This document shows positions 1 to 7,031 of a stretch of DNA of 9,560 nucleotides, one piece after another. A program made the position numbers and the translations under genes. Each line of letters begins with the position of its first letter. Within the stretch, counting starts at the first letter, position 1. A model generated the notes under the pieces. The model searched no databases, was not told where the DNA came from, and worked only from the letters and a program-made list of their open reading frames with translations. The DNA lies in assembly GCA_009923795.1 (NCBI GenBank), contig RFSU01000084.1, forward strand, positions 1-9,560, in the 5' to 3' direction. The DNA is from Sphingomonadaceae bacterium (GTDB lineage: Bacteria; Pseudomonadota; Alphaproteobacteria; Sphingomonadales; Sphingomonadaceae).

Positions 1-113
1 ATCTAAACAGATCGTTAACTTCTGATCTGCATTATTGCGGCGATGGAGCAGTCGACCCCTTTGTCGCATTCGCCATCTTACGGATCACAATGCCTGAGGA
101 TCGCATCATCTGA
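1..113 (+). CDS. Possible 3' tail of an upstream gene (partial, left edge)
   Basis: The frame starting at base 3 is open from the window edge to a TGA at 111-113, about 36 codons. The other two forward frames are interrupted. The stop overlaps the next start by one base (TGATG), an arrangement typical of translationally coupled genes. The peptide ends with ILRITMPEDRII and I do not recognise it. An open run this short can occur by chance, and its third codon positions are not strongly GC-biased, so this could equally be non-coding leader. If real, the AT-rich gene that follows would be the second gene of an operon. Confidence 0.2.
   Translation, partial: LNRSLTSDLHYCGDGAVDPFVAFAILRITMPEDRII
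8..29. repeat. Short inverted repeat near the left edge
   Basis: Arms CAGATC (8-13) and GATCTG (24-29) are perfect inverted repeats separated by 10 bases. This could be a small operator or a weak hairpin, but there is no T-run after it. It also lies inside the possible partial reading frame, so it may be chance. Confidence 0.2.
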
Positions 114-481
114 TGAGTAAATTATTTATTTCATCTTGGATATTGATGATCTTGTCATCCTTATATTTTGTATACCAAAATAATAATATATCAGATTTAA
201 TATCTGGAATGTTAATATCAACATTATTTCCTATTTTAGTCATGTTAATGTACTATGCATATTCACGTCTATTTAACAGAAAAATTCTGTTTGCCCTATT
301 TGCTCTGATCCTCGGAAAGATATTTCTGACATATCTGGTTGAAACAAGAGATGTTTTTGGCGTGATTGATGGAGAGTTTCATATTCTTCTCTCAAGCATT
401 GCCGTTCTGGGGGCAATTATTCTTGAGATTCGTGGACGTCGGAAATCCGATCATCGATCCAGGGAGAAGAATGCATCTTAG
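113..481 (+). CDS. Small four-helix membrane protein, unknown function
   Basis: The product is 122 residues and I do not recognise its family. Hydrophobic stretches at about residues 3-21, 28-50, 57-76 and 88-106 suggest four membrane helices. A strongly basic, hydrophilic tail (about 107-122, starting RGRRK) is probably cytoplasmic. The ATG at 113 follows a GAGGA-like ribosome binding site at 96-100, a slightly long spacing of about 12 bases, and overlaps a TGA stop as TGATG. Base composition is striking. By hand count, bases 121-480 are about 33% GC, rising from about 20% at the start to 47% at the end, while neighbouring genes are mostly 55-60%. TTA, ATA and AAT codons are frequent, unlike dnaE or clpX. 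This suggests recent transfer. The next plus-strand gene starts 50 bases downstream and may be co-transcribed. The coding call is fairly secure because of the regular membrane pattern; the function is unknown. Confidence 0.7.
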   Translation: MSKLFISSWILMILSSLYFVYQNNNISDLISGMLISTLFPILVMLMYYAYSRLFNRKILFALFALILGKIFLTYLVETRDVFGVIDGEFHILLSSIAVLGAIILEIRGRRKSDHRSREKNAS

Positions 482-531
482 CAAGGACCGACAACGAGCT
501 GACAAGGCTCGGGCGAAAGGGGCGCTCCAGA

Positions 532-906
532 ATGAGTCATCTAAGTCCATTCAACCGCCTCGCATTGCTCGCAACCCTCTGCCTATTTGGCTGCGGCGAA
601 GGTGTAAAAAGCGGAACCTACATAACGGAAGCGGGTGAGAAGATGCATGTTTCAACCCGAAGCATGGCGGCGTTTTCCATTAAAGATGCAAAAGGGCGTT
701 GTGCACTATTTTGGGCCACATCCGAGGCCAAGCCTGTCCATTTTTCGGGAGCGAGCTGCAGCAGAGGCAAAGAATTTGAGGCCTCAGTAAAGTCAGGCCA
801 GCCATTTTCAGACGACTGGTCAGCTGAGATCCTCAATGAAAACCGCACAGCCATAAGATTCACCCACAAAGGCGAGACGCCTTATGTTGCGAGGTTGATG
901 CCTTAG
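532..906 (+). CDS. Small putative lipoprotein, unknown function
   Basis: The product is 124 residues with a typical lipoprotein signal: a short N-terminus with one Arg (R9), a hydrophobic core (about 10-19), and a lipobox-like L18-F19-G20-C21. Phe at -2 is less usual than Ala, Ser or Thr, but Gly at -1 and Cys are correct. Cleavage would leave a lipidated Cys21 and about 104 residues of exported domain. Gly at +2 is compatible with outer-membrane sorting. The mature part has no membrane helix, alternates polar and aromatic residues as in a beta-rich fold, and contains C57 and C76, which could form a disulfide. I do not recognise the family. A purine-rich AAAGGGG (516-522) lies 9 bases before the ATG. 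The gene follows the AT-rich membrane-protein gene by 50 bases on the same strand and may form a unit with it. It ends 14 bases from the convergent end of dnaE. Confidence 0.75.
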   Translation: MSHLSPFNRLALLATLCLFGCGEGVKSGTYITEAGEKMHVSTRSMAAFSIKDAKGRCALFWATSEAKPVHFSGASCSRGKEFEASVKSGQPFSDDWSAEILNENRTAIRFTHKGETPYVARLMP

Positions 907-920
907 GTTGAATGCCCCGC

Positions 921-3900
921 TTACGAGACCAAGGCCAGCCTTGGGCTCTCGCCAGCAGACAAAGTGACGCTTTCAATGCCGTCAATCGTTTCCATCCGGG
1001 CGGCAAGTTCGGCGTCGAGGGCGAAATTGCGGCCGAGGCGGATTGTAGCGCGCTCGCCTGCGTCCAGAGCGGCCTCAACGAGGATTTCGCCGCGCCCGCC
1101 ACCTTCGGTGCCGAGCAGAGTCGCAAGCGCCGCGAGGGCGGCGGGGCTGGCGGTGCGGACAATGGCTTTTAGGCGGCTATTGGCGGCCAGCCCTTCGAGC
1201 GGCTGAATGCGCTTGATGGTGATGCGGGGTGTTTCATCGCCCGGCTGGCGATCCAGTTCCACGGTGAGCAAGCCACACATATTGGCCTTGGCTGCTTCTT
1301 GCAGATCCTTGGCCGTCAGTTCATCAAAGCAGCTGGCAATCACCTGTCCGGTGGGGTCCGACATGGCGATCTTGGCATAGCGCCGCCCGCGGGCTGAGGT
1401 GCGCCAGCGCACATCCTCCACCAATACCGCCATAACAGCGCCCGTGCGCCCGCCATCGGCAGGGGCGGGTTGTGCGCACAGCGCCGCAAAGGTGCGTGCG
1501 CCATGCGCCGTTGCGACATGGCGATAGCGATCGACTGGATGGGCGGAAAAGTAAAAGCCGAAATACTCCCGCTCTTGCGTCATGCGTTCGGCCAGCGACC
1601 AATGCGTATTGGCGGGCAGCTTCACGGCCTCCACCTTATGCTCATCGCCGCCGAACAAGCCGCCCTGCCCGCTCACCCGCGCCGCTTCCGCCTCTGCCGC
1701 AACGGCGAGCAGTGTTTCGGCAACGGCATAAACACCCGCCCGATTGGTCTCGAGCACATCAAATGCGCCGACGGCGGCCAGGCTTTCAATCTGACGACGG
1801 TTGAGCAGGCGCGCGCTGATCCGGTCGGCAAAATCATCGAGCGACAGGAACGGCCCATGGGCCGCGCGTTCGGCGACAACCTGTTCCATCGCACCTTCGC
1901 CCACGCCCTTGAGCGCGCCCAGCGCATAGCGCACTGCCAAGCCGTCTTCGACCGGCTGCACTTCAAAATCAGCACCGCTTGTGTTGATGCAGGGCGCCAG
2001 TGCCGTCACGCCCAAACGCCGCATATCATCCATGAAGATGGAGAGTTTATCGGTGTTGGAAATATCAAAGCTCATCGATCCAGCGAAAAAGTCCGCCGGG
2101 TAATGCGCCTTCAACCAAGCCGTTTGATATGCGAGCAGGGCATAGGCCGCGGCGTGCGATTTGTTAAAACCATAGCCTGCAAATTTATCGATCAAATCGA
2201 ACAGCTCATTGGCTTTGGCGGCCTCAATCCCATTATGCGCGGCACAACCCGTGACAAAGGCTTCCCGCTGGGCATCCATTTCTGATTGGATTTTCTTACC
2301 CATGGCGCGCCGCAGCATATCTGCGCCGCCAAGCGTATAGCCGGCCAGCACCTGGGCTGCCTGCATCACCTGTTCCTGATAGACGAAGACCCCATAGGTT
2401 TCCGACAAAATGCCTTCGAGCAGAGCATGCGGATATTCGATGGGAACCCGCCCATTCTTACGATCCCCGAACAAGGGAATATTATCCATCGGGCCCGGCC
2501 GATAGAGCGACACGAGCGCGATAATGTCCCCAAAATTGGATGGACGGACGGCCGCCAGCGTGCGGCGCATCCCTTCCGATTCCAGCTGGAACACCCCGAC
2601 TGTATCGCCCTTTTGCAGCAGCGCATAAACCGCCGGATCATCCCAACTGAGCGTATCCAGATCTGGCCGATCCCCGGTCCGCTGCTCAATAAGATCAAGC
2701 GCGCGTTGAATGACCGACAGGGTTTTGAGACCCAGAAAATCGAATTTTACCAGGCCCGCCCCTTCGACATATTTCATGTCAAATTGGGTGACGGGCATGT
2801 CCGATCGCGGATCGCGATAGAGCGGCACGAGTTGATCGAGCGGACGATCCCCAATCACCACGCCGGCGGCATGGGTGGAGCTATGACGCGGCAGGCCTTC
2901 CAGCTTCATCGCCAGATCAAAAAGCTGCCGCACCTGAAAGTCCGACTTATACTCGCCAGCCAATTCTGACACGCCGTTGAGCGCGCGATCCAGCGTCCAA
3001 GGATCGGTCGGGTGGTTGGGCACAAGTTTGGCCAGACGATCAATATGGCCGTAGCTCATCTGCAGGACGCGGCCCGTATCCTTCAAAACCGCGCGGGCCT
3101 TCATCGTTCCAAAGGTGATGATCTGCGCGACATGATCGCTGCCATATTTCTGCTGCACATAGCGGATGACTTCACCGCGACGGGTTTCGCAGAAATCGAT
3201 ATCGAAATCGGGCATCGACACACGTTCGGGGTTGAGGAAGCGTTCAAAGAGCAACCCCAGCTTGATCGGATCAAGATCGGTAATCGTCAGCGACCAGGCA
3301 ACGACCGACCCAGCACCAGACCCGCGCCCCGGCCCGACGGCGATCCCCTGTTCCTTGGCCCATTTGATGAAATCAGCAACGATCAGGAAATAGCCGGGAA
3401 AGCCCATCTGGACGATGACATCCAGCTCAAACTCCAGCCTTTGGGCATAAACATCCCGGTCTGCATCGGGGATCAACTCCAAACGCTTGGCAAGGCCTGC
3501 CCGCGCATCAACACGCAGCTGATCCGCTTCCCCCGCCTTATCTCCAATGGTTGGCAAAATGGGATCGCGCTTGGGCGCCATTACGGCGCAGCGTTGCGCC
3601 ACCACCAATGTGTTGGCGAGTGCTTCGGGCAGATCCTCAAACAGCCGCTGCATATCCTTGGTCGGCTTCACCCAGGCATCGGGAGAGCTTTTGGCCCGGT
3701 CCGTGCTTTCCACATAGGCGCTGGCAGCGATGCACAGCATGGCATCATGCGCGGAATGGAAATCGGCTTCTGCATAACAGGCCGGGTTGGTCGCCACGAT
3801 CGGCAAATCATGGGCATAAGCCAGATCGAGCAGCGCCTCTTCCGATGCGCCTTCCACTGGATCGAGCCGACGCGAAATTTCAATATAAAGCCGGTTCGGG

Positions 3901-4397
3901 AAAATCTGCTTGAGCGCGGCGAGATACTCTTCGGCTGCCGCCGGTTGATCCTCCGCCAATAGGCGACACAGCGCGCCTTCTCCTCCTGCGGTTAAGGCAA
4001 GCAAGCCCTGAGCATGGCGCGTGAGCAGATCAAGCGTGACATGCGGCGGCTCTTCAATCGGGCGGCCCAAATGCGCGGCAGACACGAGTGCGCACAAATT
4101 ATGATAGCCCACCTCATCCTGCGCATAGAGCGCCAGCCAATCATAAACCGGGCTGGCTCCGGCCGGACGCCCCGGCCGTGGGATAGAGAGCAACGTGCCG
4201 ATGATCGGCTGAACACCGGCTGCCTTACAGGCCTCTGAAATCTGGGGCGCAGCATACAGGCCGTTGCGGTCGCACAGCGCGACGGCGGGAAAGCCCAATT
4301 GCTTTGCGCGCTTGGCTATATCCTTAGGGCTGATCGCGCCTTCCAGCATGGTAAAGGCGGAGAAAACCCGCAAAGGCACGAAGGGCGAAAAAGACAT
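921..4397 (-). CDS. dnaE: DNA polymerase III alpha subunit
   Basis: This is the catalytic subunit of the replicative polymerase, extending primers on both strands as part of the holoenzyme. It has 1158 residues, close to the 1160 of E. coli. Domains in order are PHP (about 1-275), palm (about 276-430 and 511-560) around thumb, fingers (about 561-810), a helix-hairpin-helix region (about 830-880), OB fold (about 980-1065), and a C-terminal tau-binding-type domain. Catalytic aspartates are D399 and D401 in PDFDIDF and D553 in KFDFLG. GPGRGSGAGS is at 355-364. QGGLF at 911-915 matches the beta-clamp motif QxxLF. The start is fixed: a TAA stop lies four codons upstream with no alternative start between, and AAGG sits 7 bases before the ATG. 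The PHP domain has lost most metal-ligand positions (R10, F12, R44, P205, C207), so proofreading should come from a separate epsilon subunit. It lies 74 bases downstream of the peroxidase gene. Confidence 0.98.
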   Translation of the reverse strand: MSFSPFVPLRVFSAFTMLEGAISPKDIAKRAKQLGFPAVALCDRNGLYAAPQISEACKAAGVQPIIGTLLSIPRPGRPAGASPVYDWLALYAQDEVGYHNLCALVSAAHLGRPIEEPPHVTLDLLTRHAQGLLALTAGGEGALCRLLAEDQPAAAEEYLAALKQIFPNRLYIEISRRLDPVEGASEEALLDLAYAHDLPIVATNPACYAEADFHSAHDAMLCIAASAYVESTDRAKSSPDAWVKPTKDMQRLFEDLPEALANTLVVAQRCAVMAPKRDPILPTIGDKAGEADQLRVDARAGLAKRLELIPDADRDVYAQRLEFELDVIVQMGFPGYFLIVADFIKWAKEQGIAVGPGRGSGAGSVVAWSLTITDLDPIKLGLLFERFLNPERVSMPDFDIDFCETRRGEVIRYVQQKYGSDHVAQIITFGTMKARAVLKDTGRVLQMSYGHIDRLAKLVPNHPTDPWTLDRALNGVSELAGEYKSDFQVRQLFDLAMKLEGLPRHSSTHAAGVVIGDRPLDQLVPLYRDPRSDMPVTQFDMKYVEGAGLVKFDFLGLKTLSVIQRALDLIEQRTGDRPDLDTLSWDDPAVYALLQKGDTVGVFQLESEGMRRTLAAVRPSNFGDIIALVSLYRPGPMDNIPLFGDRKNGRVPIEYPHALLEGILSETYGVFVYQEQVMQAAQVLAGYTLGGADMLRRAMGKKIQSEMDAQREAFVTGCAAHNGIEAAKANELFDLIDKFAGYGFNKSHAAAYALLAYQTAWLKAHYPADFFAGSMSFDISNTDKLSIFMDDMRRLGVTALAPCINTSGADFEVQPVEDGLAVRYALGALKGVGEGAMEQVVAERAAHGPFLSLDDFADRISARLLNRRQIESLAAVGAFDVLETNRAGVYAVAETLLAVAAEAEAARVSGQGGLFGGDEHKVEAVKLPANTHWSLAERMTQEREYFGFYFSAHPVDRYRHVATAHGARTFAALCAQPAPADGGRTGAVMAVLVEDVRWRTSARGRRYAKIAMSDPTGQVIASCFDELTAKDLQEAAKANMCGLLTVELDRQPGDETPRITIKRIQPLEGLAANSRLKAIVRTASPAALAALATLLGTEGGGRGEILVEAALDAGERATIRLGRNFALDAELAARMETIDGIESVTLSAGESPRLALVS
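925..948 (-). other. Inverted repeat at the 3' end of dnaE
   Basis: CCAAGG (929-934) and CCTTGG (939-944) form a 6-bp stem with loop CCAG. An outer GAG/CTC extends it across one A/G mismatch. It overlaps the last dnaE codons, in the convergent region with the lipoprotein gene. No T-run follows on either strand, so it is a weak terminator candidate at best. Confidence 0.25.
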
Positions 4398-4418
4398 GCC
4401 CGAACCTTAAGCACGGCC

Positions 4419-4447
4419 CGTCAGGATGTTAACCGATTCGGCTGACG
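4419..4447. repeat. Inverted repeat between the peroxidase gene and dnaE
   Basis: Perfect 6-bp arms CGTCAG (4419-4424) and CTGACG (4442-4447) flank 17 bases that themselves contain CCGATTCGG (4433-4441). This occupies the 74-base gap between the peroxidase stop and the dnaE start. It could be a hairpin in the transcript or an operator for a dnaE promoter. No U-tract follows, so I do not call it a terminator. Confidence 0.3.
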
Positions 4448-4471
4448 ATGTTGGGGATAAATCGTGAAAGC

Positions 4472-4948
4472 TTAGAGGAGCTTTTCAATATCCTTGGCAA
4501 GGCTTTCCGGCTTGTCGGTCGGGGCATAGCGGGCCACGACCTTACCATCCTTATCGATCAGGAATTTGGTGAAATTCCACTTAATGCCCTTGGTGCCGAG
4601 CACGCCCGGCTTTTCGGCCTTGAGATAGTCATATAGCGGATCGGCCTTATCGCCATTGACCTCAATCTTCGCCATTAGCGGAAAGGTGACGTCATAGGTG
4701 AGCGAGCAGAAATTCTGAATTTCCGCGGCGTCGCCCGGCTCTTGCGCGCCAAATTGATTGCAGGGAAACCCAATGACGGTCAGGCCGCGCGGTCCATAGC
4801 TGCGCTGCAAGGCCTCAAGCCCCTGATATTGCGGGGTGAAGCCACATTTGGACGCGGTGTTGACGATCAGGATGGGCCCGCCTTTGAAATCGACCAATTT
4901 CTGATCCGACCCATCCGGCTTCTTCACGCTAAAATCATGGACGCTCAT
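4472..4948 (-). CDS. Glutathione peroxidase family protein (Cys type)
   Basis: This thiol peroxidase reduces hydrogen peroxide or organic hydroperoxides, probably in the cytoplasm as no signal peptide is visible. With the start used here it is 158 residues, normal for bacterial members (BtuE/BsaA-like). The fold motifs are all present: NTASKCGFTPQY with peroxidatic C35 (Cys, not selenocysteine), FPCNQFG at 61-67 with Q69 two residues on, and WNFTKFL at 124-130 giving the catalytic Trp and Asn. C81 in QNFCSLTYDVTFP sits where two-Cys, thioredoxin-dependent relatives have the resolving Cys. This suggests thioredoxin rather than glutathione as the real electron donor, by inference. I chose the ATG at 4946-4948 because GGAG lies 6 bases upstream; a longer form from 4966 lacks a ribosome binding site. 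It starts 41 bases after clpX and probably shares its transcript. Confidence 0.95.
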   Translation of the reverse strand: MSVHDFSVKKPDGSDQKLVDFKGGPILIVNTASKCGFTPQYQGLEALQRSYGPRGLTVIGFPCNQFGAQEPGDAAEIQNFCSLTYDVTFPLMAKIEVNGDKADPLYDYLKAEKPGVLGTKGIKWNFTKFLIDKDGKVVARYAPTDKPESLAKDIEKLL

Positions 4949-4989
4949 GGCATTCTCCATCGGCATAGGGGCGGCTCAGGGCCTTCAGG

Positions 4990-6261
4990 CTAGGCGGCGT
5001 CGCCTGCCATTTCCTTCGTCTTTTTGGTGTAGACGCGCACCGGCTCTTTCTTGCCGGCGACCACATCCTTGTCGATCATCACCTGATCAACCTCATCCAT
5101 CGACGGCAAGTCGAACATGGTGTCGAGCAAAATGCCCTCAAGGATGGACCGCAGACCGCGGGCGCCCGTTTTGCGCTCAATGGCGCGCTTGGCGACAGCC
5201 GTCAGGGCGTCGTCGGTAAAGTCGAGCTCCACCTCTTCCATCTCGAACAGCTTTTTATACTGCTTCACTAGGGCGTTCTTCGGCTCGACCAGAATCTTGA
5301 CGAGTGCGTCAACATCCAGATCTTCCAAAGTTGCAATAACGGGCAGACGGCCGACAAATTCCGGGATTAGGCCGTATTTCAGGAGATCTTCCGGCTCACT
5401 CTGCTTGAGAATATCGCCGGTGCGGCGTTCATCAGGCGCGGACACATGGGCCCCAAAGCCAATCGACTTGCCCTGAAGCCGGTCTGCAATAATCTTTTCA
5501 AGGCCCGCAAACGCCCCACCGCAGATGAACAAGATGTTGGTCGTATCAACCTGAAGGAATTCCTGCTGCGGATGCTTGCGTCCACCCTGTGGCGGGACGC
5601 TGGCAACCGTGCCTTCCATCATCTTGAGCAGCGCCTGCTGCACGCCTTCGCCCGAAACATCACGGGTGATGGAGGGGTTTTCCGCCTTGCGGCTGATCTT
5701 ATCAATTTCGTCGATATAGACGATGCCGCGCTGCGCCCGCTCCACATTATAGTCGGACGCCTGAAGCAGCTTTAGGATGATATTCTCAACATCTTCCCCA
5801 ACATAACCGGCTTCGGTCAATGTGGTGGCATCTGCCATGGTGAAGGGCACATCCAAGATGCGGGCCAAGGTCTGCGCGAGCAGCGTCTTGCCGCACCCTG
5901 TGGGGCCGACGAGGAGAATATTTGACTTTGCAAGCTCAACATCGGCGCCCTTCGCGCCGTGGTTTAGCCGCTTATAGTGATTGTGAACCGCGACCGAGAG
6001 AACACGCTTGGCCTTTGGCTGGCCGATCACATAATCGTCCAAAACCTTGCAAATATCCGCCGGAGACGGGACGCCGCCATCTTTCTTGGAGACAAGGGCA
6101 GACTTTGTTTCTTCGCGGATGATGTCGTTGCACAAATCCACGCATTCATCGCAGATAAATACGGTTGGCCCTGCAATCAGCTTGCGGACTTCATGCTGCG
6201 ACTTTCCGCAGAAAGAGCAATAAAGCGTGCTCTTGGTATCGCTGCCGCTCAACTTGGTCAT
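4990..6261 (-). CDS. clpX: ClpX, ATP-dependent unfoldase of the ClpXP protease
   Basis: This AAA+ hexamer recognises tagged or regulatory proteins, unfolds them and threads them into ClpP. It has 423 residues, against 424 in E. coli. The N-terminal zinc-binding domain has C15, C18, C37 and C40. Walker A is GPTGCGKT (119-126) and Walker B is VYIDEID (181-187). Pore-loop GYVG is at 152-155 and the RKH loop at 228-230. The IGF loop that docks on ClpP is at 267-269, and the sensor-2 GARGL at 366-370. Every functional element is intact. GGGAAGG lies 5 bases before the ATG at 6261. The gene is 97 bases downstream of clpP, a gap that carries a hairpin and a plausible separate promoter, so clpX may be expressed both with and without clpP. 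Downstream is a peroxidase gene, not lon as in many proteobacteria. Confidence 0.99.
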   Translation of the reverse strand: MTKLSGSDTKSTLYCSFCGKSQHEVRKLIAGPTVFICDECVDLCNDIIREETKSALVSKKDGGVPSPADICKVLDDYVIGQPKAKRVLSVAVHNHYKRLNHGAKGADVELAKSNILLVGPTGCGKTLLAQTLARILDVPFTMADATTLTEAGYVGEDVENIILKLLQASDYNVERAQRGIVYIDEIDKISRKAENPSITRDVSGEGVQQALLKMMEGTVASVPPQGGRKHPQQEFLQVDTTNILFICGGAFAGLEKIIADRLQGKSIGFGAHVSAPDERRTGDILKQSEPEDLLKYGLIPEFVGRLPVIATLEDLDVDALVKILVEPKNALVKQYKKLFEMEEVELDFTDDALTAVAKRAIERKTGARGLRSILEGILLDTMFDLPSMDEVDQVMIDKDVVAGKKEPVRVYTKKTKEMAGDAA

Positions 6262-6288
6262 TAGAACCTTCCCGCCACATTCGCGGCC

Positions 6289-6316
6289 ATGTTACAATCA
6301 GATTTCATAGCGGCAA
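6289..6316 (-). promoter_or_regulatory. Candidate sigma70-type promoter for clpX
   Basis: On the minus strand TTGCCG (6311-6316) and TAACAT (6289-6294) are separated by 16 bases, each matching 4 of 6 consensus positions. Transcription would start near 6282, giving a leader of about 20 bases with the clpX ribosome binding site. This is read by eye and is only a candidate. Confidence 0.35.
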
Positions 6317-6332
6317 TGGCTTAATTTGGGGT

Positions 6333-6352
6333 GTCCGGCAGAAAAGCCGGAC
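6333..6352 (-). other. Hairpin between clpP and clpX
   Basis: GTCCGGC (6333-6339) and GCCGGAC (6346-6352) form a perfect 7-bp GC-rich stem with a six-base loop, only 6 bases after the clpP stop. On the transcribed strand the loop is TTTTCT and the stem is followed by ACCCC, with no U-tract. A strong intrinsic terminator is therefore unlikely. It could protect the clpP mRNA 3' end or partly reduce read-through into clpX. Confidence 0.5.
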
Positions 6353-6358
6353 TTAGCT

Positions 6359-6973
6359 TTATGCATCTTCCGCCGGAACCGGACGCTTATCGAACACTTG
6401 GTCAATCAAGCCAAAGTCCTTGGCTTCATTAGCAGTCATGAAGTTATCCCGCTCCATCGCCTTTTCGATCGTGTCCAGATCCTTGCCCGTATAGGTGGAA
6501 TAGAGCTGGTTCATACTGGCGCGAATCCGCAGAATTTCTTGCGCTTGGATCGCAATATCCGTCGCCTGACCCTGTGCCCCGCCCGATGGCTGGTGGATCA
6601 TGATCCGCGAATTGGTGAGCGCAACGCGCATCCCGGGCTCACCCGCGGCCAACAGGAAAGACCCCATAGAGGCGGCCTGCCCAACGCAGACCGTGCCAAT
6701 TTTGGGGCGAATATATTTCATCGTATCATGGATCGCCATGCCGGCTGTCACCACGCCACCCGGCGAGTTGATGTACATCCAAATGTCCTTTTTCGGGTTT
6801 TCCGATTCGAGGAACAGGAGCTGTGCCACAATGACCGAGGCCATGTTATCCTCAATCCCGCCCGTCACAAAGACGATGCGTTCCCGCAGCAGGCGCGAAT
6901 AAATGTCGAAACTCCGCTCCCCACGATTGGATTGTTCAATAACGATGGGGATCAGCGCGTCGTGCGGATGCAT
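6359..6973 (-). CDS. clpP: ClpP, serine protease subunit of ClpXP
   Basis: This tetradecameric barrel protease degrades polypeptides delivered by ClpX or ClpA in the cytoplasm. It has 204 residues. The catalytic triad is S102 in GQAASMGSF, H127 in MIHQPSGG and D176 in ERDNF. These match E. coli S97, H122 and D171 at a constant offset of five, implying no insertions or deletions across the core. SPGG (70-73) supplies the oxyanion region. The mature N-terminus of E. coli ClpP (ALVPMVIEQ) aligns with ALIPIVIEQ from A6. The propeptide would therefore be only MHPHD, against 14 residues in E. coli. AAAGGA lies 6 bases before the ATG and supports this start. The gene follows the GT-C-like gene by 54 bases; trigger factor (tig), a common upstream neighbour, is absent here. 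Confidence 0.98.
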   Translation of the reverse strand: MHPHDALIPIVIEQSNRGERSFDIYSRLLRERIVFVTGGIEDNMASVIVAQLLFLESENPKKDIWMYINSPGGVVTAGMAIHDTMKYIRPKIGTVCVGQAASMGSFLLAAGEPGMRVALTNSRIMIHQPSGGAQGQATDIAIQAQEILRIRASMNQLYSTYTGKDLDTIEKAMERDNFMTANEAKDFGLIDQVFDKRPVPAEDA

Positions 6974-7002
6974 GGACAGTCCTTTGCTTTAAGTCTCAGT
7001 CT

Positions 7003-7031
7003 CTATTTCGGCTTCATACAGGAAAGTTCAA
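7003..7031 (-). promoter_or_regulatory. Weak promoter candidate for clpP
   Basis: On the minus strand TTGAAC (7026-7031) and AAATAG (7003-7008) have 17-base spacing upstream of clpP. The -35 is good for sigma70 and resembles the TTGAA of heat-shock promoters. The -10 is poor for sigma70 and not a clear sigma32 match. The -35 overlaps the stop codon of the upstream gene. Confidence 0.2.

Noticed and set aside
366..638. 90-codon plus-strand frame overlapping the two small left-end genes
   Set aside because: It overlaps both the AT-rich membrane-protein gene and the lipoprotein gene in another frame, and its product has a low-complexity basic composition without a ribosome binding site that I can see.
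1470..3962. Three long plus-strand open frames antisense to dnaE (271, 227 and 316 codons)
   Set aside because: They lie wholly opposite an intact dnaE, and their products show no domain pattern. Long antisense open frames are common opposite GC-biased coding sequence.
4949..4966. Longer start for the peroxidase (MPMENA extension)
   Set aside because: No ribosome binding site precedes 4966, and the GGAG that serves the ATG at 4948 lies inside the extension.
5977..6264. 95-codon plus-strand frame opposite the start of clpX
   Set aside because: It mirrors the ClpX zinc-finger coding region and has no independent coding evidence.
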